Of a stretch of DNA of 33,256 nucleotides, positions 1 through 8,120 are shown one piece after another. The notes below the pieces were generated by a model. That model had not been told where the DNA came from. It did no database searches and worked only from the letters and a program-made list of their open reading frames with translations. Numbering within the stretch: position 1 is the stretch's first letter; every line of letters begins with the position of its first letter. The stretch comes from Amycolatopsis coloradensis (GTDB lineage: Bacteria > Actinomycetota > Actinomycetes > Mycobacteriales > Pseudonocardiaceae). The stretch is from the NCBI RefSeq assembly GCF_037997115.1, contig NZ_CP150484.1, forward strand, positions 8,145,403-8,178,658, in the 5' to 3' direction. The translations under genes were made by a program, and so were the position numbers.

Positions 1-1
1 A

Positions 2-955
2 CCATCGGCGCGCTCGGCATCGCCGCGCATCAAGCCGCCGAAGTCCACCCGGCGCCTCCGTCTCGGCGAACGGACGGCGCCGTACCTGTTGATCCTTCCC
101 GCACTGGTCGCGATCCTCGCCCTGCTGGGGTGGCCGACGCTGCAACTGGTCGGGATCAGTCTCCGCAAGCTCGACCTCCGTGAGCTGGTCTCCGGAGAAA
201 TGGTCTGGGTCGGGTTCGAGAACTTCTCCGCGATCCTGTCCGACCCCGAATTCTGGGAGATCACCGTCCGCACGCTGGTGTTCACCGCCGCGGTCGTGAT
301 CACCACCCTGCTGCTCGCGCTGTTCATGGCGTTGCTGATGCGGCACCTCAACCCGGTGGTCCGGGTGATCCTTCAAGTCGCGCTGATCCTCGCGTGGGCG
401 ACGCCGGTGGTCGCGACCACCACGGTCTTCCAGTGGATCTTCGACCAGCAGTACGGGATCCTGAACAAGACGCTCGCGAAACTCGGCTTCGAGCAGTTCA
501 TCGGGCATTCCTGGTTCTCCACCGGCCCGAGCACACTGACCGTCATCGGCCTGCTGGTCGTCTGGCAGGCGGTGCCGTTCGTGGCGTTCACGCTCTACGC
601 CGGGCTTCTCGGCGTCCCGAAGGAGCAGTACGAGGCCGCCGGCATCGACGGCGCGAACGCCTGGCAGGCGTTCTGGGCGGTCAGCTGGCCGGCGATCCGG
701 CCGATCCTGACCATGGTCACGTTCCTGTCGGTCCTGTGGGACTTCAAGGTGTTCGCCCAGGTGTGGGCGATCCGTCAAGGCGGGCCGGACGGCGCCAGCA
801 CGACGCTGCCGGTCTACATGTACCTCAAGGGCCTCGCGGGCAACCACTTCGGCCTGGCGGCGACCGCCGCCCTGCTGATGATGCTCGTGCTGATCCTGCT
901 CACCGCCCGGTACGTCCAGCTGCTGGTGCGCACGAAGGAGGCCGACCTGTCATGA
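2..955 (+). CDS. Sugar ABC transporter permease, MalF/DasB-like (5' partial)
   Basis: Inner-membrane permease half of a carbohydrate ABC importer. The frame is open to the left edge, and no ATG or GTG codon lies between base 2 and the TTG at 89, so the true start is probably outside the window. The sequence begins in the cytoplasmic tail just before the first membrane segment (YLLILPALVAIL). About six hydrophobic segments follow. The EAA loop that docks the ATPase is visible as YEAAGIDGANAWQAF, near residues 200-215 of the visible part. The stop overlaps the next permease start (ATGA). Two permeases followed by a GH3 N-acetylhexosaminidase and no ATPase gene match the Streptomyces dasBCD arrangement, whose importer shares an ATPase (MsiK) encoded elsewhere. 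The chitobiose substrate is inferred from that context. The family call is firm. Confidence 0.9.
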   Translation, partial: PSARSASPRIKPPKSTRRLRLGERTAPYLLILPALVAILALLGWPTLQLVGISLRKLDLRELVSGEMVWVGFENFSAILSDPEFWEITVRTLVFTAAVVITTLLLALFMALLMRHLNPVVRVILQVALILAWATPVVATTTVFQWIFDQQYGILNKTLAKLGFEQFIGHSWFSTGPSTLTVIGLLVVWQAVPFVAFTLYAGLLGVPKEQYEAAGIDGANAWQAFWAVSWPAIRPILTMVTFLSVLWDFKVFAQVWAIRQGGPDGASTTLPVYMYLKGLAGNHFGLAATAALLMMLVLILLTARYVQLLVRTKEADLS

Positions 956-1782
956 GGAAGTCCCTGACCCAGCGGATCGGCCTCGGCACGCTCGGCGTGG
1001 TCGTGGCCGTCCTGTTCGTCTTCCCGACGTACTGGATGATCACCTCCTCGCTGAAGACACCGGGCCAGGTCCTGTCCCCGGACTACGACCTGATCCCGCT
1101 CTCGGTGACGTTCGACAACTTCGTCTCGGCGCTGACGAAGCCCGGCTTCGCCACGTACCTCACCAACAGCCTGATCGTCACGATCGGCGCGGTGCTGTGC
1201 TCGCTCGTCGCGGGTGTGCTGGCCGCGGTCCCCTTGTCCCGTATGCGTTTTCGCGGGCGTAAGGGGTTCCTGCTGCTGGTGCTCGTCGCTCAACTGGCGC
1301 CGTTCGAAGCGCTGCTGATCCCGATGTACCTGCTGATGCGCGACGCCGGGCTGCTCAACCAGCTGCCTTCGCTGCTGCTGGTGTACTTCGCGGCGACGCT
1401 GCCTTTCACGTGCTGGATGCTCTACGGCTTCGTCAACGGCATCCCGTACGACCTCGAAGAGGCCGCGATGATCGACGGATGCAGCCGGGCGGGCGCCTTC
1501 CGCCGGGTGACGCTGCCGTTGCTCGCGCCGGGACTGGTGACCACCTCGGTGTTCAGTTTCATCACCGCGTGGAACGAGTTCCTGTTCGCGTTCGTGTTCA
1601 TGCGCGACCAGAACAAGCAGACGCTGCCGGTGTGGCTGTCCTCGTTCCGCACGGCGTTCTCCGTGGACTGGGGCGGCATCATGGCGGCGTCGGTCATCTA
1701 CGCCGTGCCCGCACTGGTGTTCTTCATCATCGTTCAGCGCAAGCTCGTGTCCAACCTGACCGCTGGCGCAGTGAAGGGGTAA
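952..1782 (+). CDS. Sugar ABC transporter permease, MalG/DasC-like
   Basis: Second permease of the importer, 276 residues, the usual size for MalG-type subunits. The ATG at 952 overlaps the upstream stop by four bases, implying translational coupling and 1:1 assembly. The first membrane segment is at residues 10-30 and is followed by YWMITSSLKTPGQV, typical of the family. The EAA motif reads EEAAMIDGCSRAGAF and sits in the cytoplasmic loop before the last two membrane segments. The C-terminus NLTAGAVKG is also typical. The next gene starts three bases after the stop. No ATP-binding gene lies beside it, so the complex probably uses a shared MsiK-like ATPase. Substrate is inferred from the adjacent GH3 enzyme as N-acetylglucosamine oligomers. 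Other beta-glucosides remain possible. Confidence 0.9.
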   Translation: MRKSLTQRIGLGTLGVVVAVLFVFPTYWMITSSLKTPGQVLSPDYDLIPLSVTFDNFVSALTKPGFATYLTNSLIVTIGAVLCSLVAGVLAAVPLSRMRFRGRKGFLLLVLVAQLAPFEALLIPMYLLMRDAGLLNQLPSLLLVYFAATLPFTCWMLYGFVNGIPYDLEEAAMIDGCSRAGAFRRVTLPLLAPGLVTTSVFSFITAWNEFLFAFVFMRDQNKQTLPVWLSSFRTAFSVDWGGIMAASVIYAVPALVFFIIVQRKLVSNLTAGAVKG

Positions 1783-1785
1783 TCC

Positions 1786-3228
1786 TTGTCTTCACCGGAA
1801 AAGCTCGCCGCATCCGTTCTCGTCCCGGGCTTCGACGGCACGACCGCGCCGGATTGGCTGCGGCGCAAGGTGGCCGACGGTCTCGGCGGCGCGATCCTGT
1901 TCGGCCGCAACGTGGTCGACGACGAGCAGGTGGCCGCGCTGAGCGCGCAGCTGCGGGCGGAACGGCCCGGCGTGCTCGTCGGCATCGACGAGGAGGGCGG
2001 TGACGTCACCCGGCTCGACGTCGCCACCGGCTCGTTCGTGCCGGGGCCGCTCGCACTCGGCGCCGCGGACGACGTCGAGCTGACGACCTCGGTCGCGGCG
2101 GCGCTCGGCGAACGGCTGGCCGCGTGCGGGGTCACGATCAACTTCGCCCCGTGCGCGGATCTGACGCTCGCGGCGGAGGATCCCTCGATCGGGGTCCGCG
2201 CGTTCGGTTCGGATCCGGTGAAGGCGTCGCCGCATGTCGCGGCGTACATCACCGGCCTGCAGAAGTACGGCGTGGCCGCGTCGGCCAAGCACTTCCCCGG
2301 GCACGGTGCCGCGACCGACGATTCGCACCACGCGCTCCCGGTCTTGCCCAGGACCGAGGCGGAACTGCACGAACTCGAACTCGTCCCGTTCAAGGCGGCG
2401 ATCGCGGCGGGAGTGCGCGCGGTGATGACCGGGCACCTCGTCGTGCCCGCGTGGGGTGATCTGCCCGCGACGCTCAACCCGAAGGCGCTCACCGACGTCC
2501 TGCGCGGCGAACTCGGCTTCACCGGCGCGGTGGTCACCGACGCGCTCGACATGGGTGCCGTCGCCGGCGAACTCGGCAAGACCGAGGGGGTCGGCCGGGC
2601 GTCGGTGCGGGCGCTGATCGCCGGTGCCGACGCGCTCTGCCTCGGCGGTGTGTCGTTCGAAGAGGACGAGCTGAACCGGATCGCGGCGGTCATCGCGGCC
2701 GCCGTCGAGTCCGGTGAACTGCCGCTGGAGCGGCTGGCCGAGGCGTCGGAGCGGGTCGCGACGCTCGGCACTCCCCCGGTGTCGACGCCGATCTCGCCGG
2801 TGGATCATCGGCTCGGCCTGGAGGCGGCGCGCAAGGCGTTGCGGATCCAGGGTTCGCCGAAGCTGGCCGGGCCACCGCTGGTGATCGACATCGAGACCGA
2901 GCCGATCGTCGCGGCGGGCCCGATGCCGTGGGGACTCGGCTCGCATCTGACCGAACTCGTGCCCGGCACGCGGGCGCTCAAGGTCGGCGCGGACGGGATC
3001 GCGACCGCGATCGAGGCCGTCCACGGCGCCCGCGACCTCGTGATCGTGACGCGCGAGGCGCACCGGCACCCCGAGGTGCGCGAGTTCCTCGGCTGGCTGC
3101 GAGAGTCCACTGTGGACTACATCCGGGTCGAGACCGGCGTGCCGGGGCCGGAGACCGACGGCCCGCGGATCGACACGTTCAGCGGGTCCTACGTCAGCCT
3201 CCGGGCCGCGGCTGAGTACTTGGCCTGA
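1786..3228 (+). CDS. Glycoside hydrolase family 3, NagZ/DasD-like beta-N-acetylhexosaminidase
   Basis: Retaining beta-N-acetylhexosaminidase of 480 residues with no signal peptide, so it probably acts in the cytoplasm on imported GlcNAc-containing sugars. The TTG start at 1786 follows an AAGGGG ribosome binding site six bases away. NagZ-type GH3 signatures are present: GIDEEGGDVTRL near residue 65, KHFPGHG at 168-174 and the following TDDSH loop. In that loop an Asp-His pair supplies the acid/base in this subfamily. VVTDALDMGA carries the nucleophile Asp at about 252. The C-terminal 130 residues resemble the extra domain of Gram-positive NagZ proteins. It is coupled to the two permeases, as DasD is in Streptomyces. 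Muropeptide recycling is an alternative role, but co-transcription with an importer favours chitobiose hydrolysis. Confidence 0.88.
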   Translation: MSSPEKLAASVLVPGFDGTTAPDWLRRKVADGLGGAILFGRNVVDDEQVAALSAQLRAERPGVLVGIDEEGGDVTRLDVATGSFVPGPLALGAADDVELTTSVAAALGERLAACGVTINFAPCADLTLAAEDPSIGVRAFGSDPVKASPHVAAYITGLQKYGVAASAKHFPGHGAATDDSHHALPVLPRTEAELHELELVPFKAAIAAGVRAVMTGHLVVPAWGDLPATLNPKALTDVLRGELGFTGAVVTDALDMGAVAGELGKTEGVGRASVRALIAGADALCLGGVSFEEDELNRIAAVIAAAVESGELPLERLAEASERVATLGTPPVSTPISPVDHRLGLEAARKALRIQGSPKLAGPPLVIDIETEPIVAAGPMPWGLGSHLTELVPGTRALKVGADGIATAIEAVHGARDLVIVTREAHRHPEVREFLGWLRESTVDYIRVETGVPGPETDGPRIDTFSGSYVSLRAAAEYLA

Positions 3229-3239
3229 TCCCTCTCGCA

Positions 3240-3295
3240 TTTCGTCCTCTGTCTGCGGTACATGCACACGCAAGTACCGCGTTCAGAGGACGAAA
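3240..3295. repeat. Imperfect inverted repeat with TTTCGTCCTCTG ends
   Basis: Arms of 22 bases (3240-3261 and 3274-3295) match at 19 positions around a 12-base loop. The outer 12 bases are TTTCGTCCTCTG and its complement. It lies just after the GH3 stop and could end the importer transcript. The right arm, read on the minus strand, recurs at 6351-6369 with one mismatch, so this is also a dispersed repeat. Confidence 0.75.
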
Positions 3296-3316
3296 CGCGT
3301 TCGAGGGTAATTCGGT

Positions 3317-3345
3317 TGCGGTACCGGATCAGAGGTGTTGTAGTC
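3317..3345 (+). promoter_or_regulatory. Candidate promoter for the ribosomal protection gene
   Basis: TTGCGG (3317-3322) and TGTAGT (3340-3345) are separated by 17 bases, about 100 bases upstream of the GTG start at 3442. The match to a housekeeping promoter is moderate. The roughly 95-base leader that would result includes a possible 35-codon reading frame (3372-3479) overlapping the start of the resistance-type gene. No start-proximal Shine-Dalgarno with proper spacing serves that frame, so I do not call it a gene. Confidence 0.25.
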
Positions 3346-3441
3346 CTGAGGATCGGTTCCCGGCCTAGGAGATGATCGTCTTGCGAGTGTCCACGTCCTT
3401 CCATCAGGTAATTCCCGCCTACCTCGAGGACAAGACCACTC

Positions 3442-5361
3442 GTGAAGACCCTCAATCTGGGGATTCTGGCGCATGTTGACGCCGGGAAGACGAGCCTGAC
3501 CGAGCGGCTGTTGCACACCGCCGGGATCATCGGCGAACCGGGCAGCGTCGACGACGGCAGCACGCAGACCGACACACTGGCGCTCGAACGCGCCCGCGGC
3601 ATCACCATCAAGGCGGCCGTGGTCTCGTTCGCCCTCGGCGACGTCACCGTCAACCTGATCGACACCCCCGGCCACCCCGATTTCATCGCCGAGGTCGAAC
3701 GCGCGCTCGGCGTGCTCGACGGCGCCGTCCTGGTGCTTTCGGCGGTCGAAGGCGTCCAGGCGCAGACCCGTGTCCTGATGCGGACGCTGCGACGGCTGGG
3801 CATCCCGGTGCTGCTGTTCGTGAACAAACTGGACCGCCGAGGAGCCGATCCCGGCAGGGTGTTCCAGGAAATCACCGCGAAACTCACGCCGTCGGCGATC
3901 GCGATGGACCCGATGGAACCCGATCGGGTGATCGACCTTCTGGCGACCCTCGACGAGGACTTCCTCACCGAGTACCTCACCGCCCCGGACGCGTTCACGC
4001 CGTCGCGGCTCCGCGCCGAACTGACTGCGAAAGTCGCCGAAGGTCTCGCTCATCCGGTCTACTTCGGGTCCGCGATCACCGGCGCCGGGATCGACGCGCT
4101 CCGCGACGGTATCGAGAACCTGTTGCCCGCCGAGGAAAGCGACGTCGACGGGCCGCTGTCCGGCACGGTGTTCAAAGTCGAGCGCGCGCCGGGCGGTGAG
4201 AAGATCGCCTACGTGCGGCTGTTCTCCGGCAGCGTCGCCGTGCGCGACAAGGTCCCGCTCGGGGACGGCGAAGGCAAGGTCACCGCGATCAGCGTCTTCG
4301 ACAACGGCTCAGCCGTGCCGTCGGGATCGGTCGACGCCGGGCGGATCGCGAAGCTTTCGGGGCTCGATGTCCGGATCGGAGACATGCTCGGGGCCCGGGC
4401 GCGAGTGCGGGAAGCGCTGTTCTCGCCACCCACACTGGAAACCGTCGTCTCGCCGGTGCGCCCGTCCGATCGCGGGCCACTGCACCAGGCGCTCACCCGG
4501 CTGACCGAGCAGGACCCCCTGATCGGCCTGCGGCACGACGAGGTCCGCCAGGAGACTTCCGTTTCGCTGTACGGAGAAGTGCAGAAAGAGGTCATACAGG
4601 CGACGCTCGCGGACGAGTACGGCCTCGACGTCACGTTCAGTGAGACGACCACGATCTGCGTCGAGCACGTCTCCGGCACCGGGTCGGCCGCCGAACTCAT
4701 CGGCAAGGCGCCGAATCCCTTTCTGGCGACGGTCGGGCTCCGTGTCGGACCGGGGTCACCCGGAAGCGGGATCTCGTTCCAGCTGGAGGTCGAACTCGGC
4801 TCCATGCCGTATTCCTTCGTCAAAGCCGTGGAGGAAACGGTGAAGGAGACACTGCGCGAAGGCCTCCACGGCTGGGAGGTGCTCGATTGCGTGGTGACGA
4901 TGACGCATTCGGGTTATTACGCCCGGCAAAGCCATGCGCACGGCACCTTCGACAAGAGCATGTCCAGCACCGCGGGCGATTTCCGCGACCTGACGCCGTT
5001 GGTGCTGATGGCGGCACTGCGCGAGGCCGGGACGACCGTGCACGAACCGATGCACCGGTTCTTCCTCCAGGCCCCGGCCGACACCCTCGGCCCGGTCACC
5101 GCCCTGCTGGCGCAGGCTCGTGCCGTCCCGCGTACGACGGTCACGAAAGCCGGGACAGCGGAGCTGGAAGGCGAGATCCCGGCGGCGAAAACCCATGAGG
5201 TGCATCAGTTCCTGCCTTCGGCGGCCCGGGGCGAAGGCACGATGGAGACCGCCTTCCACGGCTACCGGCCTGTCCGGGGTGCCGCGCCGTCACGGTCGAG
5301 GACCGACCAAAACCCGTTGAACCGCAAGGAATACCTGCTACGCGTGCTGCGGCGCGTCTGA
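3442..5361 (+). CDS. Otr(A)/Tet(M)-type ribosomal protection protein (EF-G-like GTPase)
   Basis: Translational GTPase of 639 residues, the size of Tet(M)/Otr(A) proteins. It would bind the ribosome and release tetracycline-type drugs from the 30S A site. The G domain shows AHVDAGKTS (P-loop), RGITI (switch I), DTPGH (G3) and NKLD (G4). EF-G-like domains II-V follow, ending NRKEYLLRVLRRV, closely resembling the C-terminus I remember for Otr(A) of Streptomyces rimosus (NPLNRDEYILHVLKRV). The GTG start at 3442 has GAGGA 11 bases upstream. Lone chromosomal homologues of this kind are common in actinomycetes and give low-level intrinsic resistance or have a general translation role. No tetracycline biosynthesis genes are in the window. 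An LLM oxidoreductase starts 16 bases downstream and may be co-transcribed. Confidence 0.92.
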   Translation: MKTLNLGILAHVDAGKTSLTERLLHTAGIIGEPGSVDDGSTQTDTLALERARGITIKAAVVSFALGDVTVNLIDTPGHPDFIAEVERALGVLDGAVLVLSAVEGVQAQTRVLMRTLRRLGIPVLLFVNKLDRRGADPGRVFQEITAKLTPSAIAMDPMEPDRVIDLLATLDEDFLTEYLTAPDAFTPSRLRAELTAKVAEGLAHPVYFGSAITGAGIDALRDGIENLLPAEESDVDGPLSGTVFKVERAPGGEKIAYVRLFSGSVAVRDKVPLGDGEGKVTAISVFDNGSAVPSGSVDAGRIAKLSGLDVRIGDMLGARARVREALFSPPTLETVVSPVRPSDRGPLHQALTRLTEQDPLIGLRHDEVRQETSVSLYGEVQKEVIQATLADEYGLDVTFSETTTICVEHVSGTGSAAELIGKAPNPFLATVGLRVGPGSPGSGISFQLEVELGSMPYSFVKAVEETVKETLREGLHGWEVLDCVVTMTHSGYYARQSHAHGTFDKSMSSTAGDFRDLTPLVLMAALREAGTTVHEPMHRFFLQAPADTLGPVTALLAQARAVPRTTVTKAGTAELEGEIPAAKTHEVHQFLPSAARGEGTMETAFHGYRPVRGAAPSRSRTDQNPLNRKEYLLRVLRRV

Positions 5362-5377
5362 GGGATCGGAGAACGTC

Positions 5378-6340
5378 ATGGTTTCACGGCTCGGGGTCAG
5401 GATCCCGCGCGAGCTGCCCGCCGCCCGGCTGACCGGCCTCGCCCGGCGCGCGGAACAGGAAGGCCTGGACGAGGTCTGGATCGTCGAGGACTGCTTCTAC
5501 GCGGGCGGGATCGCGACGGCGTCGGCGGTGCTGGCGGCGACCGAGAAGATCACGCTCGGCATCGGCATCATGCCCGCCGTGGCGAGGAACCCGGCCATCG
5601 CGGCCATGGAGATCGCGGCGCTGGCGGAGCTGTACCCGGGACGGCTGATCGCCGGGTTCGGGCACGGGGTGCCGAGCTGGATGCGCCAGATCGACGCGTG
5701 GCCGAAGTCGGCGCTGGCGGCGTTCGAGGAGACGCTGACGGTCGTCCGGCGGCTGCTGGCGGGCGAGCGCGTCTCCTTCGAGGGCGAGCACGTCCGGCTC
5801 GACGAGGTCGAGCTGGAGTTCCCGCCCGCGCTGCCGCCGAAGCTCGTCGCCGGCGTCCGCGGGCCGAAGTCGCTCGCCGCGGCGGGCCGGGTCGCCGACG
5901 GGACGCTGCTCGCCGAACCGGCGACCCCGGAGTACGTCCGCGCGACGCGGGACCTCATCGGCGTCGAAGGCCATTCGATCGCCACCTACAACTGGCTGGC
6001 CCTCGACGCCGATCCCGAACGGGCCCGCGAGCGCGCCCGGGCCGACGTCGCTTCCGCGATCGGGCCGAACTCGGGGCCGGCGCTGGAACCGCTGGACTTC
6101 GGCGCCGAACTGCTGGCCGAGGTCAAGGCCTCCACCGACCGGAAGGACCTGGCGCGGCGGCTGCGGCCCGAGTGGATCGACCGGCTGAGCATCAGCGGGC
6201 CGCTCGACCGCTGTGTCGAGCAGATCCGCGCGCTGTACGCGGCCGGGACCGAATCCGTCATCCTGCTCCCCTTGCTCGGCGAGCCGGAGGAGGAGTCCTT
6301 CGCCGCGGCGGGCCGGATCGCGTCGGCCCTGCGCGGCTGA
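5378..6340 (+). CDS. LLM-class (luciferase-like) oxidoreductase, probably F420-dependent
   Basis: Predicted flavin- or F420-dependent oxidoreductase of 320 residues with the (beta/alpha)8 luciferase-like fold. Typical family stretches are LARRAEQEGLDEVWIVED near residues 20-40, ITLGIGIMPAVARNPAIAA near 60-80, YPGRLIAGFGHG near 90-100, and the late SGPLDRCVEQIRALYAAG. This pattern resembles F420-linked reductases such as methylene-tetrahydromethanopterin reductase relatives. The ATG at 5378 is preceded by GGATCGGAG, and only 16 bases separate it from the ribosomal protection gene, suggesting one transcript. The substrate cannot be told from sequence. It ends convergently two bases from the minus-strand dehydrogenase stop. 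Confidence 0.85.
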   Translation: MVSRLGVRIPRELPAARLTGLARRAEQEGLDEVWIVEDCFYAGGIATASAVLAATEKITLGIGIMPAVARNPAIAAMEIAALAELYPGRLIAGFGHGVPSWMRQIDAWPKSALAAFEETLTVVRRLLAGERVSFEGEHVRLDEVELEFPPALPPKLVAGVRGPKSLAAAGRVADGTLLAEPATPEYVRATRDLIGVEGHSIATYNWLALDADPERARERARADVASAIGPNSGPALEPLDFGAELLAEVKASTDRKDLARRLRPEWIDRLSISGPLDRCVEQIRALYAAGTESVILLPLLGEPEEESFAAAGRIASALRG

Positions 6341-6342
6341 CC

Positions 6343-7227
6343 TCACCGCGTTTCGTCCTCTGAATGCGGCCGGGCGTCGAGCGCCCTGATCACGGCGACC
6401 ATGTCCTCCGCGCCGTAACCGAGCCGCGCGGTCTCGGCGTAGAGGGCGTGGGACGCCTCGATCAGCGGCAACTCGAGTCCCGTCTCCCTCGCCGCGGCCG
6501 CGATCAGCTCGACATTGGCCAGGACGTTCGCGATCGAGGCCTGCGGCGCGAAATCCTCCTCGACGAGTTTGGGCGCCTTGACCCGCAGGATCGGGCTGGC
6601 CAGCTGGCCCGCGCCGAGGACGTCGGCGAGCAGACGGAGATCGAGTTCGTGGGCCCGGGCGAAGCGCACGGTCTCGGCCAGGCTCGTCACGACCGCGGTC
6701 AAATGCACGTTGACCGCCAGCTTCATCAGGAGCCCGTCGGGCACCGGCCCGCAGCGCACCGTTTCCCGGCACATCGGCGCGAACAGCTCCCGGACCTCCT
6801 CGATCGTGCCGGGATCCCCCGCGAGCATGGCGACCAGCTCACCCGCCTCCGCCGGGATCCGCGAGCCGGAGACCGGCGCTTCCACGTACTTCGCCCCGGC
6901 CGCGAGGAGCTCGGCCTCGAGATCACGGGAGTGGCCCGGCGCCGTCGTTCCCATGTGGACGATCGTGCGGCCGGCCACCCGGCCGCCGAACGCGGGCCCG
7001 CCGCGGTCGAGCACGGCGTCGACGGCGTCCGCGTCCTTGAGCATCAGGATCACGACGTCACACCGCGCGAAGAGCTCTGCCACGTCCTCGACCGCCTCCG
7101 CCACCCGGCCCGCTTTGCCCGGGGTACGATTCCACACGAGCAACGGGATTCCGGCGCGCGCCAGGTTCAGTGCCATCGGCTCGCCCATACTGCCCAGCCC
7201 GGCGAAACCGACTCGCGAGATATCCAT
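6343..7227 (-). CDS. NAD(P)-dependent beta-hydroxyacid dehydrogenase, GLYR-like
   Basis: Soluble dehydrogenase of 294 residues in the 3-hydroxyisobutyrate dehydrogenase superfamily. The Rossmann motif GFAGLGSMGEPMALNLARAG starts at residue 7, followed by VWNRTPGKA, where the Arg suggests NADPH preference. The substrate loop reads EAPVSGSRIPAEAGELVAML. SGS with PAE resembles glyoxylate/succinic semialdehyde reductases more than true 3-HIB dehydrogenases (SGG). The catalytic Lys lies in LLMKLAVN. The ATG at 7227 is chosen because the Rossmann fold begins there; the frame stays open upstream without family similarity. Its last codons are made of a dispersed repeat, so the natural C-terminus may have been replaced. 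Physiological substrate unknown. Confidence 0.87.
   Translation of the reverse strand: MDISRVGFAGLGSMGEPMALNLARAGIPLLVWNRTPGKAGRVAEAVEDVAELFARCDVVILMLKDADAVDAVLDRGGPAFGGRVAGRTIVHMGTTAPGHSRDLEAELLAAGAKYVEAPVSGSRIPAEAGELVAMLAGDPGTIEEVRELFAPMCRETVRCGPVPDGLLMKLAVNVHLTAVVTSLAETVRFARAHELDLRLLADVLGAGQLASPILRVKAPKLVEEDFAPQASIANVLANVELIAAAARETGLELPLIEASHALYAETARLGYGAEDMVAVIRALDARPHSEDETR
6351..6369. repeat. Solitary half-copy of the TTTCGTCCTCTG repeat
   Basis: Nineteen bases match the complement of the right arm of the 3240-3295 repeat at 18 positions. It sits at the convergent junction of two genes and is translated as the last residues (HSEDETR) of the minus-strand dehydrogenase. Confidence 0.6.
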
Positions 7228-7328
7228 GAGCCCACTTTGCGGCACGGCCTTGTCCCGGCGCGGCCGATGAGACGATCCTGCCGGAAGTCGCGAGGAACAT
7301 GGCGGCCCGCCCCGCCCGGCACCGCGGC

Positions 7329-8066
7329 TCAGAACGGGTGCTCCATCCACACGTTCGCCTCCACGTACACCCCGCGGTCCCGCTCGACGTTCGCGTGCAC
7401 CGGCGCGATCCCGCCCGGGATCACGTTGTCGCCGTCGGCGAGTTTGACCCCGGTCCACTCGTGCCAGTCCGCGATCGAGCCCGAGATCGTCACCGCGAAC
7501 GGGCACACCTTGATCATCCGCGCGCCGAGCCGTTCGTGGGTGCGCAGCCAGCGGTCGGCGAACAGGCCGTCCTCGCGCCGCCGGACGGCGTACTCCTCCA
7601 TGGGCACATCGGGTTCGTCCTCCTTGCCGATCGGGCGTACGGAGACGATCAGCCGCTTCAGCCCCGTCTCGGCCGCGCGCGCCTTCAGTGCCTTCAGCAT
7701 CGGCGTGGACAAGCCCGTCCCGCGCATCCGTGGCGCCACGACGACTTCGAGGGCGCACAGGGTGTCCGGCGCGCGGCCGTCCATGAGATCCTGCGCGGCC
7801 CACTGGATCGCCTCGTCCCAGCCGTGCGCCGGTAGTTCGCGGCGGTCCGCGGCCGGATAGGTCAGCGGGACCGACAGCGCCCGCGCGATCGGTTCGCCGT
7901 CGTCGTCGAGCGCGATCAGGAAGTACCGGGACCAGTGGCGCAGGAACCGTTCCGGCGTGATCATCTTGCCGCTGAACCCGGCGTAGATGAACTCACCGCC
8001 GACATCGCCGAGATTCACCGCGGGTTCGAGGAGATCGGGACGGGACGCAAGATCGACGATTCGCAT
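7329..8066 (-). CDS. GNAT-family N-acetyltransferase
   Basis: Predicted acetyl-CoA-dependent acyltransferase of 245 residues, longer than a minimal GNAT domain. The coenzyme A binding motif is visible as LEVVVAPRMRGTGLSTPML near residues 107-125, with RGTGL in the position of the usual Q/RxxGxG/A signature. The next helix is LKALKARAAETGLKRLIVSVRP. The C-terminal third, including WHEWTGVKLADGDNVIPGGIAPVH, is rich in Trp and His and is probably the acceptor side. No membrane segment or signal peptide is seen. It starts 54 bases from the end of the glycosyltransferase gene on the same strand, so co-transcription is possible. Acceptor unknown. Confidence 0.75.
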   Translation of the reverse strand: MRIVDLASRPDLLEPAVNLGDVGGEFIYAGFSGKMITPERFLRHWSRYFLIALDDDGEPIARALSVPLTYPAADRRELPAHGWDEAIQWAAQDLMDGRAPDTLCALEVVVAPRMRGTGLSTPMLKALKARAAETGLKRLIVSVRPIGKEDEPDVPMEEYAVRRREDGLFADRWLRTHERLGARMIKVCPFAVTISGSIADWHEWTGVKLADGDNVIPGGIAPVHANVERDRGVYVEANVWMEHPF

Positions 8067-8120
8067 GCCGCCAAGTCAAGCGAGCCGGGGACCGGCCCGA
8101 TAGCTGCTTCCGGGCGATGA

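Noticed and set aside
1792..3273. 493-codon open frame antisense to the GH3 gene
   Set aside because: Arg/Asp/Gly-rich shadow frame produced by third-position GC bias. The sense strand encodes a complete GH3 enzyme.
3372..3479. 35-codon leader-peptide-like frame before the ribosomal protection gene
   Set aside because: AGGAG directly abuts its ATG, so spacing is wrong for initiation. Kept only as part of a regulatory hypothesis.
5384..7803. Long minus-strand open frames over the LLM gene and upstream of the dehydrogenase start
   Set aside because: No family resemblance outside 6343-7227. The extension beyond ATG 7227 lacks coding character and the LLM gene on the plus strand is convincing.
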